Shown one piece after another: positions 8,313 through 16,698 of a stretch of DNA of 64,000 nt (position 1 is the stretch's first letter; the number at the start of each line of letters is the position of its first letter). Position numbers and translations under genes: made by a program. The notes under the pieces were generated by a model. It had not been told where the DNA came from, did no database searches, and was given only the letters and a program-made list of their open reading frames with translations. Source of the stretch: Clostridiales bacterium (lineage in GTDB: Bacteria > Bacillota > Clostridia > Christensenellales > Pumilibacteraceae); NCBI GenBank assembly GCA_022508485.1, contig JAFLVD010000001.1, forward strand, positions 173,430 to 237,429, written 5' to 3'.

Positions 8313-9103
8313 CACTCACCGGCCGACCAAGAATTCAGTTTACCTAAAAGCCTTGAATAAAAGCTCTTTTTGCCGAAACGAATAAACATTGCGCTTCTGT
8401 CCCAGCCGGTAACATAGACCGGCTCGCCGCTTGATAGGTCGAGCGTATGCTCGCCGTCGATATACACCGCGGCGCCGACCGCGCCGGTGTATGTAAGAGT
8501 TATTTGTTCGAACGAGCCGACGACAACCGGCCTCGTCCTAAGCGTGTGCGGATTTATGGGCGTAAGCGCAATTACCGGCGTGTTGGGACCTATTACCGAA
8601 CCGCCTGCCGACAGGGAGTATGCGGTAGACCCGGTAGGAGTGCATGCAATATATCCGTCGCAAGAAAACTTATCGATTATTTCGCCGTTAACCGATACTT
8701 CCATCGTTATCATTCTTCCGCCGCCGCTGCGCGAGACCACTACATCGTTTAGCGCATAGTAATGCTTGTCCTTTACCGTCGCGTCGATAAGCGCGCGGCG
8801 CTCGAGCACATAGTCCCGGCTTTTTATTTTATCGAGCGCGGCGCTAAACCCACTCGGCTCGATTTCCGTCAAAAACCCGAGCGTGCCTTTATTTATGCCG
8901 AGAATGGGCGTACCGGAGTACGCACATTCCCGTGCGACGCGAAGAATGGTACCGTCGCCGCCGATAGACACAACAAAATCATATTTGCCGCCGATAGAGT
9001 ATTTTTCGGCGGAAACGCCATTCTTTTCGGCAATTTCGGAAATTTCCGCAAACAGCTTACCCTTTTCGTCTTTATTGGGATTAGAATAAATTCCTATCTT
9101 CAT
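8312..9103 (-). CDS. nadK: NAD kinase
   Basis: The 263-residue enzyme phosphorylates NAD to NADP. The GGDGTILR motif near residue 50 binds nucleotide, NKGTLGFLTE follows, and the conserved TPTGSTAYSLSAGG supplies the NAD-binding and catalytic region. The ATG at 9103 begins at family homology (KIGIYSNPNKDEKG). The GTG at 9118 would place the -10 box inside the coding region. There is no Shine-Dalgarno: TATAAT ends 6 nt before the ATG, so a leaderless mRNA is predicted in addition to read-through from dxs. Confidence 0.95.
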   Translation of the reverse strand: MKIGIYSNPNKDEKGKLFAEISEIAEKNGVSAEKYSIGGKYDFVVSIGGDGTILRVARECAYSGTPILGINKGTLGFLTEIEPSGFSAALDKIKSRDYVLERRALIDATVKDKHYYALNDVVVSRSGGGRMITMEVSVNGEIIDKFSCDGYIACTPTGSTAYSLSAGGSVIGPNTPVIALTPINPHTLRTRPVVVGSFEQITLTYTGAVGAAVYIDGEHTLDLSSGEPVYVTGWDRSAMFIRFGKKSFYSRLLGKLNSWSAGE

Positions 9104-9109
9104 GCGTTT

Positions 9110-9138
9110 ATTATACACCGTTTAATTGCGTTATTCAA
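9110..9138 (-). promoter_or_regulatory. Promoter of nadK-recN, predicted leaderless transcript
   Basis: Minus-strand TTGAAT (9133-9138) overlaps the last codons and stop of dxs. A 17-bp spacer, perfect TATAAT (9110-9115) and AAACGC follow, then the nadK ATG. Confidence 0.65.
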
Positions 9139-10951
9139 GGTTTTTAACGATATCCGTCAAATTTGCCGCGCTTATCCCCGAACTCGAAAGGGTCGAATCG
9201 ATCTCTCTATCGTCAATAAATTTATCGGGGTGCGCGAGGATGATCACCTTAGCCGACTCGTTTTTCGATACCGAATTGAGATACGACAAAACGCTCTCGC
9301 CGAAGCCTCCGCGCCGCACGTTGTCCTCTACCGTAATAATAACATTGCCTTTTTTGTTGATAGAATTAAGGAAAGGCTCGTCGAGCGGTTTAACGAATCT
9401 GCAATTTACAGTATTTATCTTGACAAAAGAGGAAGCCTCTTCCGCAATATCCACCGCGCGGCTTCCCGCCGCAAGAACGTACACGTTACTTTTTTCTTTG
9501 CGCAGTACTTCCCACTTCCCGTATTCTATGGGCGCATGAGATCTGTCGATAGAATACGACTTTGGATAGCGAATTGAGAGCGGCTTATCGAATTCGAGCG
9601 AGTATTCGAGCATTTGTCTGAACTCATCGCCGTCGCTCGGAGTCATTACCGTCATGCCCGGAATAAGCGACAGATAGCTTATATCGAAAACGCCCTGGTG
9701 CGTAACGCCGTCCGCACCGACCGCGCCTGCTCTGTCAATGCAAAGCTTGACCGGGTAACCGCCTATACACACGTCGTGAAGTATCTGGTCGAAACCGCGC
9801 TGTAAAAACGTGGAATACACCGCAAAGTACGGTTTTATCCCTGCGGAAGCGAGCGCCGCGCTAAGTGTTACGGCATGCTCTTCCGCTATGCCCACGTCCC
9901 TAAACCTCGACGGGTACTTTTCCGCAAATTCTTCAAGCCCCGTGCCTATCGCCATCGCCGCGGTAATCGCCACGATTTTATCGTCTTTTTCCGCCGCGCC
10001 GACGAGGAACTTACCAAGAATATCCGAAAAACTCTTTCCGTTTGATTTTACGGCGCCCGATACTCCGTGCGAATGCGCCGGGTCGAGTATGGCGCTGTTA
10101 AGCCCGTGTCCCTTGTCGGTAAGCACGTGTACTATTACCGGCGTTTTGGTATTTTTAACCTGCGAAAAAACCTCGACAAGCTCGCGGATATTATGCCCGT
10201 CGAACGGACCGTAATACGAAATACCCATCGCCTCGAACATCTTGTTGGAAAGAACGATGCGTTTAAGTAGCTTTTTACTTTTTTCGAGTAAGTAAATTAT
10301 CCCGTCGCCGAGTAGCGGTATTGTGGAAACGGCGCGCTTAATCTCGCTTTTCATTTTCGCATAGCGCTTGCTTACGCGAAGCCTGGTTAAATGCTTACTC
10401 ATGGCGCCTACGTTTTTGCTTATCGACATCTCGTTGTCGTTAAGCACTATTATTACGGGAAGCTGCTCGCTGCCTATCTCGTTAAGCGCCTCGTACGCCA
10501 TGCCGCCCGTCAGCGCGCCGTCGCCGAGCAGCGCAACCGTCGAATAATGCTCACCTTTAAGCTTGGCGGCGGTCGAAAGCCCGAGCGCAACGGACAGCGA
10601 GGTCGACGAATGCCCGGTGGCAAAACAGTCGTACTCGCTTTCCTCGGGCTTGGGAAACCCCGATATTCCGCCGTTTTTTCTCAGCTTATCGAACCCGTCG
10701 AGCCTGCCCGTAAGAATTTTGTGCGTGTAAGCCTGATGACCGACGTCGAAAATAAGCTTATCTGCCGGACAGTTAAAAACATAATGAAGAGCGGTTATTA
10801 TTTCTACGGCGCCGAGATTGGACGACAAATGACCGCCGCTCTCCTCAACCGTCGATATTATCTTTGCGCGAATAGAAGCGCAAACGCCCTCAAGGTCTTT
10901 TATATCAAGCCGCTTAATGTCCTGCGGCGATTTTATGTTTTCAATCTCCAT
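9131..10951 (-). CDS. dxs: 1-deoxy-D-xylulose-5-phosphate synthase
   Basis: The 606-residue thiamine-diphosphate enzyme condenses pyruvate and glyceraldehyde-3-phosphate, the first step of the MEP isoprenoid pathway. The TPP site is GDGALTGGMAYEALN, HQAYTHKILTGR supplies an active-site His, and the transketolase-like central domain has GIAEEHAVT. It follows ispA by 13 nt. dxr and ispG, later MEP steps, are also in this window (39158 and 36748). No clear Shine-Dalgarno precedes the ATG. Confidence 0.97.
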   Translation of the reverse strand: MEIENIKSPQDIKRLDIKDLEGVCASIRAKIISTVEESGGHLSSNLGAVEIITALHYVFNCPADKLIFDVGHQAYTHKILTGRLDGFDKLRKNGGISGFPKPEESEYDCFATGHSSTSLSVALGLSTAAKLKGEHYSTVALLGDGALTGGMAYEALNEIGSEQLPVIIVLNDNEMSISKNVGAMSKHLTRLRVSKRYAKMKSEIKRAVSTIPLLGDGIIYLLEKSKKLLKRIVLSNKMFEAMGISYYGPFDGHNIRELVEVFSQVKNTKTPVIVHVLTDKGHGLNSAILDPAHSHGVSGAVKSNGKSFSDILGKFLVGAAEKDDKIVAITAAMAIGTGLEEFAEKYPSRFRDVGIAEEHAVTLSAALASAGIKPYFAVYSTFLQRGFDQILHDVCIGGYPVKLCIDRAGAVGADGVTHQGVFDISYLSLIPGMTVMTPSDGDEFRQMLEYSLEFDKPLSIRYPKSYSIDRSHAPIEYGKWEVLRKEKSNVYVLAAGSRAVDIAEEASSFVKINTVNCRFVKPLDEPFLNSINKKGNVIITVEDNVRRGGFGESVLSYLNSVSKNESAKVIILAHPDKFIDDREIDSTLSSSGISAANLTDIVKNLE

Positions 10952-10964
10952 TCGGTAGGTTAAA

Positions 10965-11873
10965 TTATACTATTATAAACTTTTCCACCAGTTCTTTTAA
11001 AAAGGAAGTGTCGCCGCCGAAATCGGCCGAAAGCGCGGTCGTTGCGGTGTTAAGGTAATTGTTTAACAGTTCCTTTGCGGCGGCGAGGTCCAAAAAGTCG
11101 AGGACGCTTGTTCCGTCCGTTTTTTCGCCTGCGATATATTCGGATATGTCGTCGTAAAGCTGGAAAGCTATTCCGAAGTTTTTTCCGAACCTTTCCACCG
11201 CGTAAAAAAGCTCTATTTCTTCGGGGCTTACGCCGCTTAAATCGACGACGCTCATTTCGTCGTCGAACAGCATTGACAGCAGTCCGTTTCCTTGTTTTTG
11301 GGAAAACGCATAGCCTGATAAGCACGAGCCTTTAATAAGCGAGGCGGTTTTCTTTTCGTAGATATCGATAAGGTCGTCAATGCTCTTGTTTTTACGGTAT
11401 AAATCGAGATACTGACCGTGGATAATTCCGCGGTCGCCGCTTAACGAAAAATGCTTCATCGACTTTACGTCGCCCACCGCGAGCGACGAGTCTATCATAG
11501 CGTTGTACGCCATGTCGAGAAGAGCGTCGCCTGCAAGAAGAGCCTTTGCCTCGCCGTATTTTTTATGCACGGAAGGCTTGCCGCGGCGAAAGTCGTCGTT
11601 ATCCATGCACGGCATATCGTCGTGAATGAGCGAATACGAATGCATCATCTCTATTCCGCAGGCATACCAAAGCGCGTTTTTGTCGGGCTGTGTGTACATA
11701 CTGTGCCATTCCAAAAACAAAACGGGCCTAAGCCTCTTTCCGCCCGGGAACAATGCGTATTTTAAAATCTCTTTAAACTCGTCCGGATAGGAAGTGTCGT
11801 CGACGCACTTGTTGAGGCAATCGTCTATCTGTTCCTTCCACTCGGCAAGTCTCAAATCGAACTTTTCGCTCAT
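10965..11873 (-). CDS. ispA: Polyprenyl (farnesyl/geranyl) diphosphate synthase
   Basis: The 302-residue trans-prenyltransferase joins isopentenyl diphosphate units. The first Asp-rich motif is DDMPCMDNDD, flanked by HSYSLIHDD and RRGKPS. The second is DDISE rather than the usual DDxxD, a conservative change at the last metal ligand. A GGKRLRPVL segment at about residue 53 matches the substrate-binding region. The start overlaps the xseB stop (ATGA). The xseA-xseB-ispA-dxs order is a standard Firmicute operon. Confidence 0.92.
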   Translation of the reverse strand: MSEKFDLRLAEWKEQIDDCLNKCVDDTSYPDEFKEILKYALFPGGKRLRPVLFLEWHSMYTQPDKNALWYACGIEMMHSYSLIHDDMPCMDNDDFRRGKPSVHKKYGEAKALLAGDALLDMAYNAMIDSSLAVGDVKSMKHFSLSGDRGIIHGQYLDLYRKNKSIDDLIDIYEKKTASLIKGSCLSGYAFSQKQGNGLLSMLFDDEMSVVDLSGVSPEEIELFYAVERFGKNFGIAFQLYDDISEYIAGEKTDGTSVLDFLDLAAAKELLNNYLNTATTALSADFGGDTSFLKELVEKFIIV

Positions 11874-12139
11874 GCTTCCGCCGTACGAACGAGAATTTTA
11901 TCAAGCTCGCCTTTAAGCGCTTCAATATGCTCGCGCGTGCGGTCAAGCTCGTCGATACACTCTTTGGTAAGCTTAATGCCGCTTTCGAACAGCGCCATTC
12001 CGTCCTCGAGCGAAACGTCCGATTCGAGCTTAGCGACAATCTCTTGCAGCTTTTCTATTTTTTGCTCGAAGTCGGCGGAGGTCGCCTCTTTCTTTTTGGG
12101 TATGATAAATTCTTCGAGCATTTCGTCCAATTCTTCCAT
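11870..12139 (-). CDS. xseB: Exodeoxyribonuclease VII small subunit
   Basis: The 89-residue, mostly helical protein has the XseB core FEQKIEKLQEIVAKLESDVS, the ESGIKLTKEC segment and a C-terminal helix. It binds XseA in a multi-copy complex. An acidic extension of about 22 residues precedes the family core; AGGAGA before the ATG supports this start. It sits between xseA and ispA. Confidence 0.93.
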   Translation of the reverse strand: MEELDEMLEEFIIPKKKEATSADFEQKIEKLQEIVAKLESDVSLEDGMALFESGIKLTKECIDELDRTREHIEALKGELDKILVRTAEA

Positions 12140-12150
12140 AGTGCTTTCTC

Positions 12151-13386
12151 CTATTTTTTGGAAACGTCGTCGACAGACGCCGAGGCAGAGCCGTCGGCAA
12201 AAACGAGCTTAACTTTGTCGCCGCGTTTTAGTTTAGACACGTTTTTAACAAGCCTTCCGTTAAGCGTAACCGCCGCATACCCCGATTCGAGTATTCTGTG
12301 CGGATCGAGCGCTTTAAGCAGTCGGTGATTTTTTTCCACTTCGTCGCGCTTGTACCTAAAAAGCTTGGTTTGAGCGTTATTAAGATTATGCGCGAGCGAT
12401 AATACGCCTTGTCCTTTTACCGCGAGCTTTTGCTTTAACGAGTAGTAGCCGCGCTCGCTTAATAAGGAAATAAACCGTTTTTTCTTTTCTATGCCGAGCG
12501 ATACCGCCGCCGACAAACTCGACACGGCGTCGTATACTTTCGTTTCCCTGTATTTTTGCTTATTTTCGAGCGCAGAGCGCGCGCGTTCGATAAGCAGCAG
12601 AATGTCATTGATTAGCGCCGCCGCGTGAGCGTTTACTATTTCTCCGGCAATGGAGGGAGTGCCTGCTCTCGTTCCGGCGCAAAAATCACAGAGCGTATAG
12701 TCCACCTCGTGGCCGACTGCGGATATAATCGGAATTTTGGAAGTGGCGACCGCCGTCGCTAATGCCTCGTCGTTAAACGCGTCGAGGTCCTCGTCGCTTC
12801 CGCCGCCGCGGCAGAGTATTATGGCGTCCGTTTTTTCGTTCTGCAAATATTTAACCGCTCTTGCCATCATCTCGCCTGCGCCCACGCCCTGGACCTTAGC
12901 AGGACACACTCGCACCGACACGAACGGGCTTTTATCGGATACGACGCGGATAAAATCGCGGATTGCCGCGCCGTCCGCGCTTGTAATAACAATCACGTTT
13001 ACGATATACTTGGGAAGAGGAAGTCTGTTTTCAAAGTAGCCGAGTTCGGAAAGTCTTTTTTTAAGCTCGGCGAATTTAGCCGCCTTTTCCCCGTCTCCGC
13101 ACGGCGAAAACTCGTTATAAACAAACGACACCGAATTGCGCTTTTCGTAAAACCGCACGCTGCCTTTAAGCATTATCTTTTCGCCCTTTTCTATCTTGTC
13201 GCGCGAATTGAAATGCATACAGCGCACAGAGCAATCGTTTTCCGATAAAGTCAAAAAGGTGTGTCTGTCCGAATAGGAAACCTCCGCCACCTCGCCCGTA
13301 AGCGATACGTCGTGCAAAAGTTCCTCGTCGTCGAACACCCCTTTCAGATACGACGACAGTTGTAAAACCGTCATCTGTCTATTCAT
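12151..13386 (-). CDS. xseA: Exodeoxyribonuclease VII large subunit
   Basis: The 411-residue catalytic subunit of ExoVII degrades single-stranded DNA to oligonucleotides. It opens with an OB-fold (residues about 5-100, VSLTGEVAEVSYSDRHTFLT). The nuclease core has CRGGGSDEDLDAFND and the ISAVGHEVDYTLCDF motif, and a coiled-coil XseB-binding region and C-terminal beta hook follow. The start overlaps the folD stop. An in-frame TTG lies one codon upstream of the chosen ATG. Confidence 0.95.
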   Translation of the reverse strand: MNRQMTVLQLSSYLKGVFDDEELLHDVSLTGEVAEVSYSDRHTFLTLSENDCSVRCMHFNSRDKIEKGEKIMLKGSVRFYEKRNSVSFVYNEFSPCGDGEKAAKFAELKKRLSELGYFENRLPLPKYIVNVIVITSADGAAIRDFIRVVSDKSPFVSVRVCPAKVQGVGAGEMMARAVKYLQNEKTDAIILCRGGGSDEDLDAFNDEALATAVATSKIPIISAVGHEVDYTLCDFCAGTRAGTPSIAGEIVNAHAAALINDILLLIERARSALENKQKYRETKVYDAVSSLSAAVSLGIEKKKRFISLLSERGYYSLKQKLAVKGQGVLSLAHNLNNAQTKLFRYKRDEVEKNHRLLKALDPHRILESGYAAVTLNGRLVKNVSKLKRGDKVKLVFADGSASASVDDVSKK

Positions 13387-14224
13387 CAAACGCCCCGTCT
13401 ACCGTGTTCATAAGCAGCATGGCTATCGTCATAGGCCCCACGCCCCCGGGCACCGGCGTAATGTAGCCGGCGACTTCTTTAACGTTTTCGAAGTCCACGT
13501 CGCCGAAAAGCCCTTCCTCGTCGCGGTTCATTCCGACGTCTATTACGACCGCGCCGCGTTTTACCATGTCGGCGGTAATAAACTTCTTTTTGCCGACTGC
13601 GGCGACGAGTATATCCGCCTCGCGCGTAATATCGGCGAGGTTTACCGTCTTGCTGTGGCATACCGTAACGGTAGCGTCGGCGTTAAGAAGAAGGGTCGCA
13701 ATAGGCTTACCCACGATATTGGACCTACCGACAACGACGGCGCGTAGACCTGCAATCTTTACGCCGGTGGAATTTATAAGTTCCATTATTCCGCGCGGAG
13801 TGCAAGCCACAAAGCGCGTCTTTTCGCCCAAAAACAGCTTGCCTGCGTTTACGGCGTGAAATCCGTCCGCGTCCTTTGTGGGACTGATTTCGGAAAGAAC
13901 CGCGCGCTCGTCTATTCCCTTGGGAAGAGGAAGCTGGACGAGAATACCGTCCACGTTTTTATCTTTGTTAAGCTTGCGTATAAGCTTTATAAGCTCGGCC
14001 TCGGTAACGGCGTCGTCAAAGTCGTACGAGAACGATTTTATGTTGCACGCCTCGCACGCTTTTATTTTGTTGCGAACGTAAATTTCCGACGCCGGGTTGT
14101 TCCCTGCCTTGATTACCGCCAAGCCGACCTTGCGCGAGTATTTACCTTCGAACTCCTCGGCACGCTTTTTTACGTTTTCCTTAACTCGGGCGGCAACCGC
14201 CTTTCCGTCTATAATCTCAGCCAC
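13379..14224 (-). CDS. folD: Bifunctional methylenetetrahydrofolate dehydrogenase/cyclohydrolase
   Basis: The 281-residue enzyme interconverts 5,10-methylene-, methenyl- and 10-formyl-THF. The active-site Lys lies in YVRNKIKACE, the family signature in VQLPLPKG, and the NADP Rossmann site in VVVGRSNIVGKP. The start is GTG at 14224 inside the nusB 3' end, with AAAGGAG upstream. It ends inside the xseA start region. GlyA, which feeds the same one-carbon pool, is at 48188. Confidence 0.96.
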   Translation of the reverse strand: MAEIIDGKAVAARVKENVKKRAEEFEGKYSRKVGLAVIKAGNNPASEIYVRNKIKACEACNIKSFSYDFDDAVTEAELIKLIRKLNKDKNVDGILVQLPLPKGIDERAVLSEISPTKDADGFHAVNAGKLFLGEKTRFVACTPRGIMELINSTGVKIAGLRAVVVGRSNIVGKPIATLLLNADATVTVCHSKTVNLADITREADILVAAVGKKKFITADMVKRGAVVIDVGMNRDEEGLFGDVDFENVKEVAGYITPVPGGVGPMTIAMLLMNTVDGAFDE

Positions 14225-14624
14225 CGCATTCTCCTTTTATGACCGACGCAAGGATTCCGTTTACGAACGAATAGCTTTGCGTGTCCGAATAAAGCTTTAC
14301 AATCTCGACCGCCTCGTTTGCGACAACCGCTTTGGGCGTGTCGGTATATATAAGCTCGTAAATAGCAAGATAGAGCACGGCAAGATCGGGTTTATATATC
14401 CTACTAAGCTCGTACCCTATGGCATATTTTACTATTATTTCCTCGATATTCTTTTTGTGCTCGGTTATGCCGGCAACAATCGAATCGACGTAATTGCGAG
14501 AATCGGCGTCGACATCACCGTGTTCGGAAAACAAGTATTCCTCGGTGTCGTGATTAAAGGTTCCGGTCATGACCATTTCGTACGTAAGACGAAAAGCAAT
14601 ATCGCGCGCCGCGCGTCGTTTCAT
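14217..14624 (-). CDS. nusB: Transcription antitermination factor NusB
   Basis: The 135-residue all-helical protein matches NusB: RRAARDIAFRLTYEM at the N-terminus and VVANEAVEIVKLY near the C-terminus. With S10 it assists rRNA antitermination. GGAGA precedes the ATG. The asp23-nusB-folD order is conserved in Firmicutes. Confidence 0.94.
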   Translation of the reverse strand: MKRRAARDIAFRLTYEMVMTGTFNHDTEEYLFSEHGDVDADSRNYVDSIVAGITEHKKNIEEIIVKYAIGYELSRIYKPDLAVLYLAIYELIYTDTPKAVVANEAVEIVKLYSDTQSYSFVNGILASVIKGECGG

Positions 14625-14632
14625 AATATCTC

Positions 14633-14950
14633 CTAATGCTTGGAAAACTTGACCGAAATAATGTTGACGTTGATAACTTCCATCTTATAATCGGTCATCG
14701 TCTCGACGGTTTTTTTAATATTGTCCTGAACCTTATACGCTATATCCGAACAGCTCACCTCGCTGTTAACCTCGATATAAACGTCGGCGTCCACAACGTC
14801 GTTGCGTACATAAAGGCGAACGCCCCTGCCGTTTACCGACTCGACGCCGCTTATTTCCTGCGCCGCAAGACGCACGATAGATAAGAGCACGTTGTGCCCG
14901 TAAGTTACGTCTCCGTTATACGATGAATCGGCATTGCGTTTCGTTTTCAT
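14633..14950 (-). CDS. Second Asp23/Gls24 family protein (AmaP/YqhY-like)
   Basis: The 105-residue protein has the Asp23 core (DVTYGHNVLLSIVRLAAQEI, then VRLYVRNDVVDADVYIEV). Its position upstream of nusB matches B. subtilis yqhY. An in-frame GTG two codons upstream was not chosen because GGGAG is well spaced from the ATG at 14950. It is the first gene after a structured leader of about 218 nt. It is a diverged paralogue of the gene at 2036-2386. Confidence 0.85.
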   Translation of the reverse strand: MKTKRNADSSYNGDVTYGHNVLLSIVRLAAQEISGVESVNGRGVRLYVRNDVVDADVYIEVNSEVSCSDIAYKVQDNIKKTVETMTDYKMEVINVNIISVKFSKH

Positions 14951-15168
14951 AACCACTCCCGAAGGATAATGATAGTATACAATTACAGATTGATTATTTG
15001 ATTTCGTTTGATTTTTTTAATATCAAATGTTCATTCCGTAACCGTCGATATATATATCACAAGTAAAAAAGCTTGCTCATAGTGGCATTGTTGCGCCGTT
15101 ATTCGATATAGCAGTCGCGCCTCGGCGCGAGGCGCAAAAAGCGCCACAACTGCATATCAATCGTAACT
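14951..15168 (-). ncRNA. Structured 5' leader (candidate cis-regulatory RNA) of the asp23-nusB-folD operon
   Basis: This gene-free stretch is transcribed from the promoter at 15175-15203. A perfect 8-bp hairpin (15117-15135) and a hairpin GGCGC/GCGCC with a 5-nt A/U loop (15131-15145) share the same five bases, so they exclude each other. An outer stem pairs 15149-15158 with 15105-15115, with one bulged base. GTGGC at 15143-15147 could pair with GCCAC at 15082-15086 to form a pseudoknot. Near the end it holds the motif shared with the hslV leader (14982-14998). I do not recognise a known riboswitch class. Confidence 0.45.
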
Positions 15169-15174
15169 GCGTTT

Positions 15175-15203
15175 ATTATAACACACCTTTAATCAAAAAA
15201 CAA
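15175..15203 (-). promoter_or_regulatory. Promoter of the asp23-nusB-folD-xse-isp-dxs operon
   Basis: Minus strand TTGTTT (15198-15203), 17-bp spacer, TATAAT (15175-15180), with a TG-rich run just upstream of the -10. Transcription would start near 15168. The rest of the gap up to spoIIIAH (15204-15315) holds a direct repeat of ACGGACGCCC (15272-15281 and 15286-15295) and little else. Confidence 0.65.
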
Positions 15204-15315
15204 TTCTTTTTTCGGTGATTTTATCATTCGTATACGCGAATTTAACCGCCGAATAACTTAAGCAAAATAAAACGGACGCCCTTAACGGACGCCCGAATTA
15301 TACTTGACGGCTTAA

Positions 15316-15795
15316 CTATGCCTCTATGGATTTTATCCTGACGTTGCCTGCAACCTTATCCGTTTCGGATAGGACGATATCAAGCATCTGCGCTACCTGA
15401 CCGTCCGTCAGCGCGCTCGATTTAACGATAATATTGATGTTTTCCGTACCGCATGTAACAAGGCAGTCTTCGTAGCCGAGCGCTTTGATAAGCGATTCCA
15501 GTCTCTGCTCTGTTTCCATATTGGCAACGAGCGCGGCGAGCGACGACTCCGCATTTGCTTTTGCCTCGGCGGAAGCGGTTTCGCTGTCTATAATCGCTTC
15601 GTAGTACATAACCGTTTCCGATCGGCTTGCGGCGCGGTCGTTATGCGACGCGGTAAAGTAGTCGGTGTAAACCACCGCGCCCTCCGCGCCTGCGTCCTCC
15701 GTCGACGGACGGTTAAGGAAGTAGTTAAGGCAGCCCGTAAGAACAAGCAGCGCCACCATTCCGCACAGTATAAGAATCTTTTTCTTTTTGCTCAT
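15316..15795 (-). CDS. spoIIIAH: Stage III sporulation protein AH
   Basis: The 159-residue protein has one N-terminal transmembrane segment (about 6-25) and an extracytoplasmic YscJ/FliF-like domain with a helical stretch rich in Ala and Glu. SpoIIIAH in the mother-cell membrane binds SpoIIQ to form the channel that links mother cell and forespore. GGAGG precedes the ATG. It is shorter than the B. subtilis protein (218 residues), mainly in the linker. It is the last gene of the operon. Confidence 0.88.
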   Translation of the reverse strand: MSKKKKILILCGMVALLVLTGCLNYFLNRPSTEDAGAEGAVVYTDYFTASHNDRAASRSETVMYYEAIIDSETASAEAKANAESSLAALVANMETEQRLESLIKALGYEDCLVTCGTENINIIVKSSALTDGQVAQMLDIVLSETDKVAGNVRIKSIEA

Positions 15796-15812
15796 TTATA
15801 ACCTCCGAAATT

Positions 15813-16232
15813 TTATTTTGGATATACCATGATTTTTTCAATCGACAAGTTTAAAAGCGTAGACACCGCATACATAACGTCGAGCTTTACTTTTGTGTTA
15901 TTTCCGCCGTCGCATACTATTATCGCGCCGGTCGCTTGGGGATTTTCCGTAACGCCGCCAAACGCGGACGAGGTTACGGTCTTATCCCAGTTAATAACTA
16001 CAGATGCCGAACCCACGCCGGCTATCTCAGACACTATTTTTTCTATCTGAGCCTGCATAACCGAGCAGTAATCGGACAATGTCGGCTCTTTAACTTGGGG
16101 CGCACTCTCGTCGGCGCACGAAGCGCACATAAAATACACTCCGAGTATAAGTGCCGAAACGGCAACAAACGCTATAATTTTAATGTGCTTTACATTACGT
16201 AATCTTCCGAATAGCTCGGCAATTTTACCCAT
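15813..16232 (-). CDS. spoIIIAG: Stage III sporulation protein AG
   Basis: The 139-residue protein has one membrane helix (about 18-36) and an outer domain with VGSASVVINWDKTV and PQATGAIIVCDGG, the SpoIIIAG ring-forming (secretin-like) fold. It is shorter than the B. subtilis protein (229 residues), apparently lacking part of the insert region. The start overlaps the end of spoIIIAF by 8 nt. Confidence 0.88.
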   Translation of the reverse strand: MGKIAELFGRLRNVKHIKIIAFVAVSALILGVYFMCASCADESAPQVKEPTLSDYCSVMQAQIEKIVSEIAGVGSASVVINWDKTVTSSAFGGVTENPQATGAIIVCDGGNNTKVKLDVMYAVSTLLNLSIEKIMVYPK

Positions 16233-16698
16233 AAGTCATGATTGCCTCCTCACTGAGCTGCAGATAGTCCGCAACCAACTTGATTACTTCATTCTTATGT
16301 ATATGCGAATCTTTGTCCGTAATACCGCTTTGAGAAAAATCGATAGAAGCCGATTTTACCGACCACTCTCCTTCAAGCTCGACATTTATCGTAATTCCGC
16401 CGTACCCCTTTTTTTCGAGATAATCGGAAACCGATTTTTCAATCGTCGATTTTTTAATACCGTCGACGTACGACAGATAATTGTCGTCGAGGTTTGCCGA
16501 TCCGCTCTCGAAGTCGAACGCAAACATCTCGCCTTTTATAAGCGAAGGAATGGGCGTTATTATAGCAAGCACTGTTACCGTCGCCACGACCGAGCGTATA
16601 ACGGTTTTGGTCTTGCCCTTAGGAAGAAGCATTTCCCCGATTGTCGTTATAATCGCCAAAGCGAGTACGGTAAGCCCCCAAGCCGCTAACGAATTCAT
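16225..16698 (-). CDS. spoIIIAF: Stage III sporulation protein AF
   Basis: The 157-residue protein has two N-terminal membrane helices (about 6-24 and 34-52) and a soluble C-terminal domain containing GGITINVELEGEW. It is a component of the SpoIIIA-SpoIIQ feeding channel. The ATG at 16698 overlaps the spoIIIAE stop and matches the family start. An upstream ATG at 16719 adds seven residues and is less likely. Confidence 0.85.
   Translation of the reverse strand: MNSLAAWGLTVLALAIITTIGEMLLPKGKTKTVIRSVVATVTVLAIITPIPSLIKGEMFAFDFESGSANLDDNYLSYVDGIKKSTIEKSVSDYLEKKGYGGITINVELEGEWSVKSASIDFSQSGITDKDSHIHKNEVIKLVADYLQLSEEAIMTYG

Noticed and set aside
15272..15295. Terminator of spoIIIAH from the ACGGACGCCC repeat
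   Set aside because: The two copies are direct, not inverted; only a weak 5-bp stem forms on the minus strand, so I do not call it a terminator.
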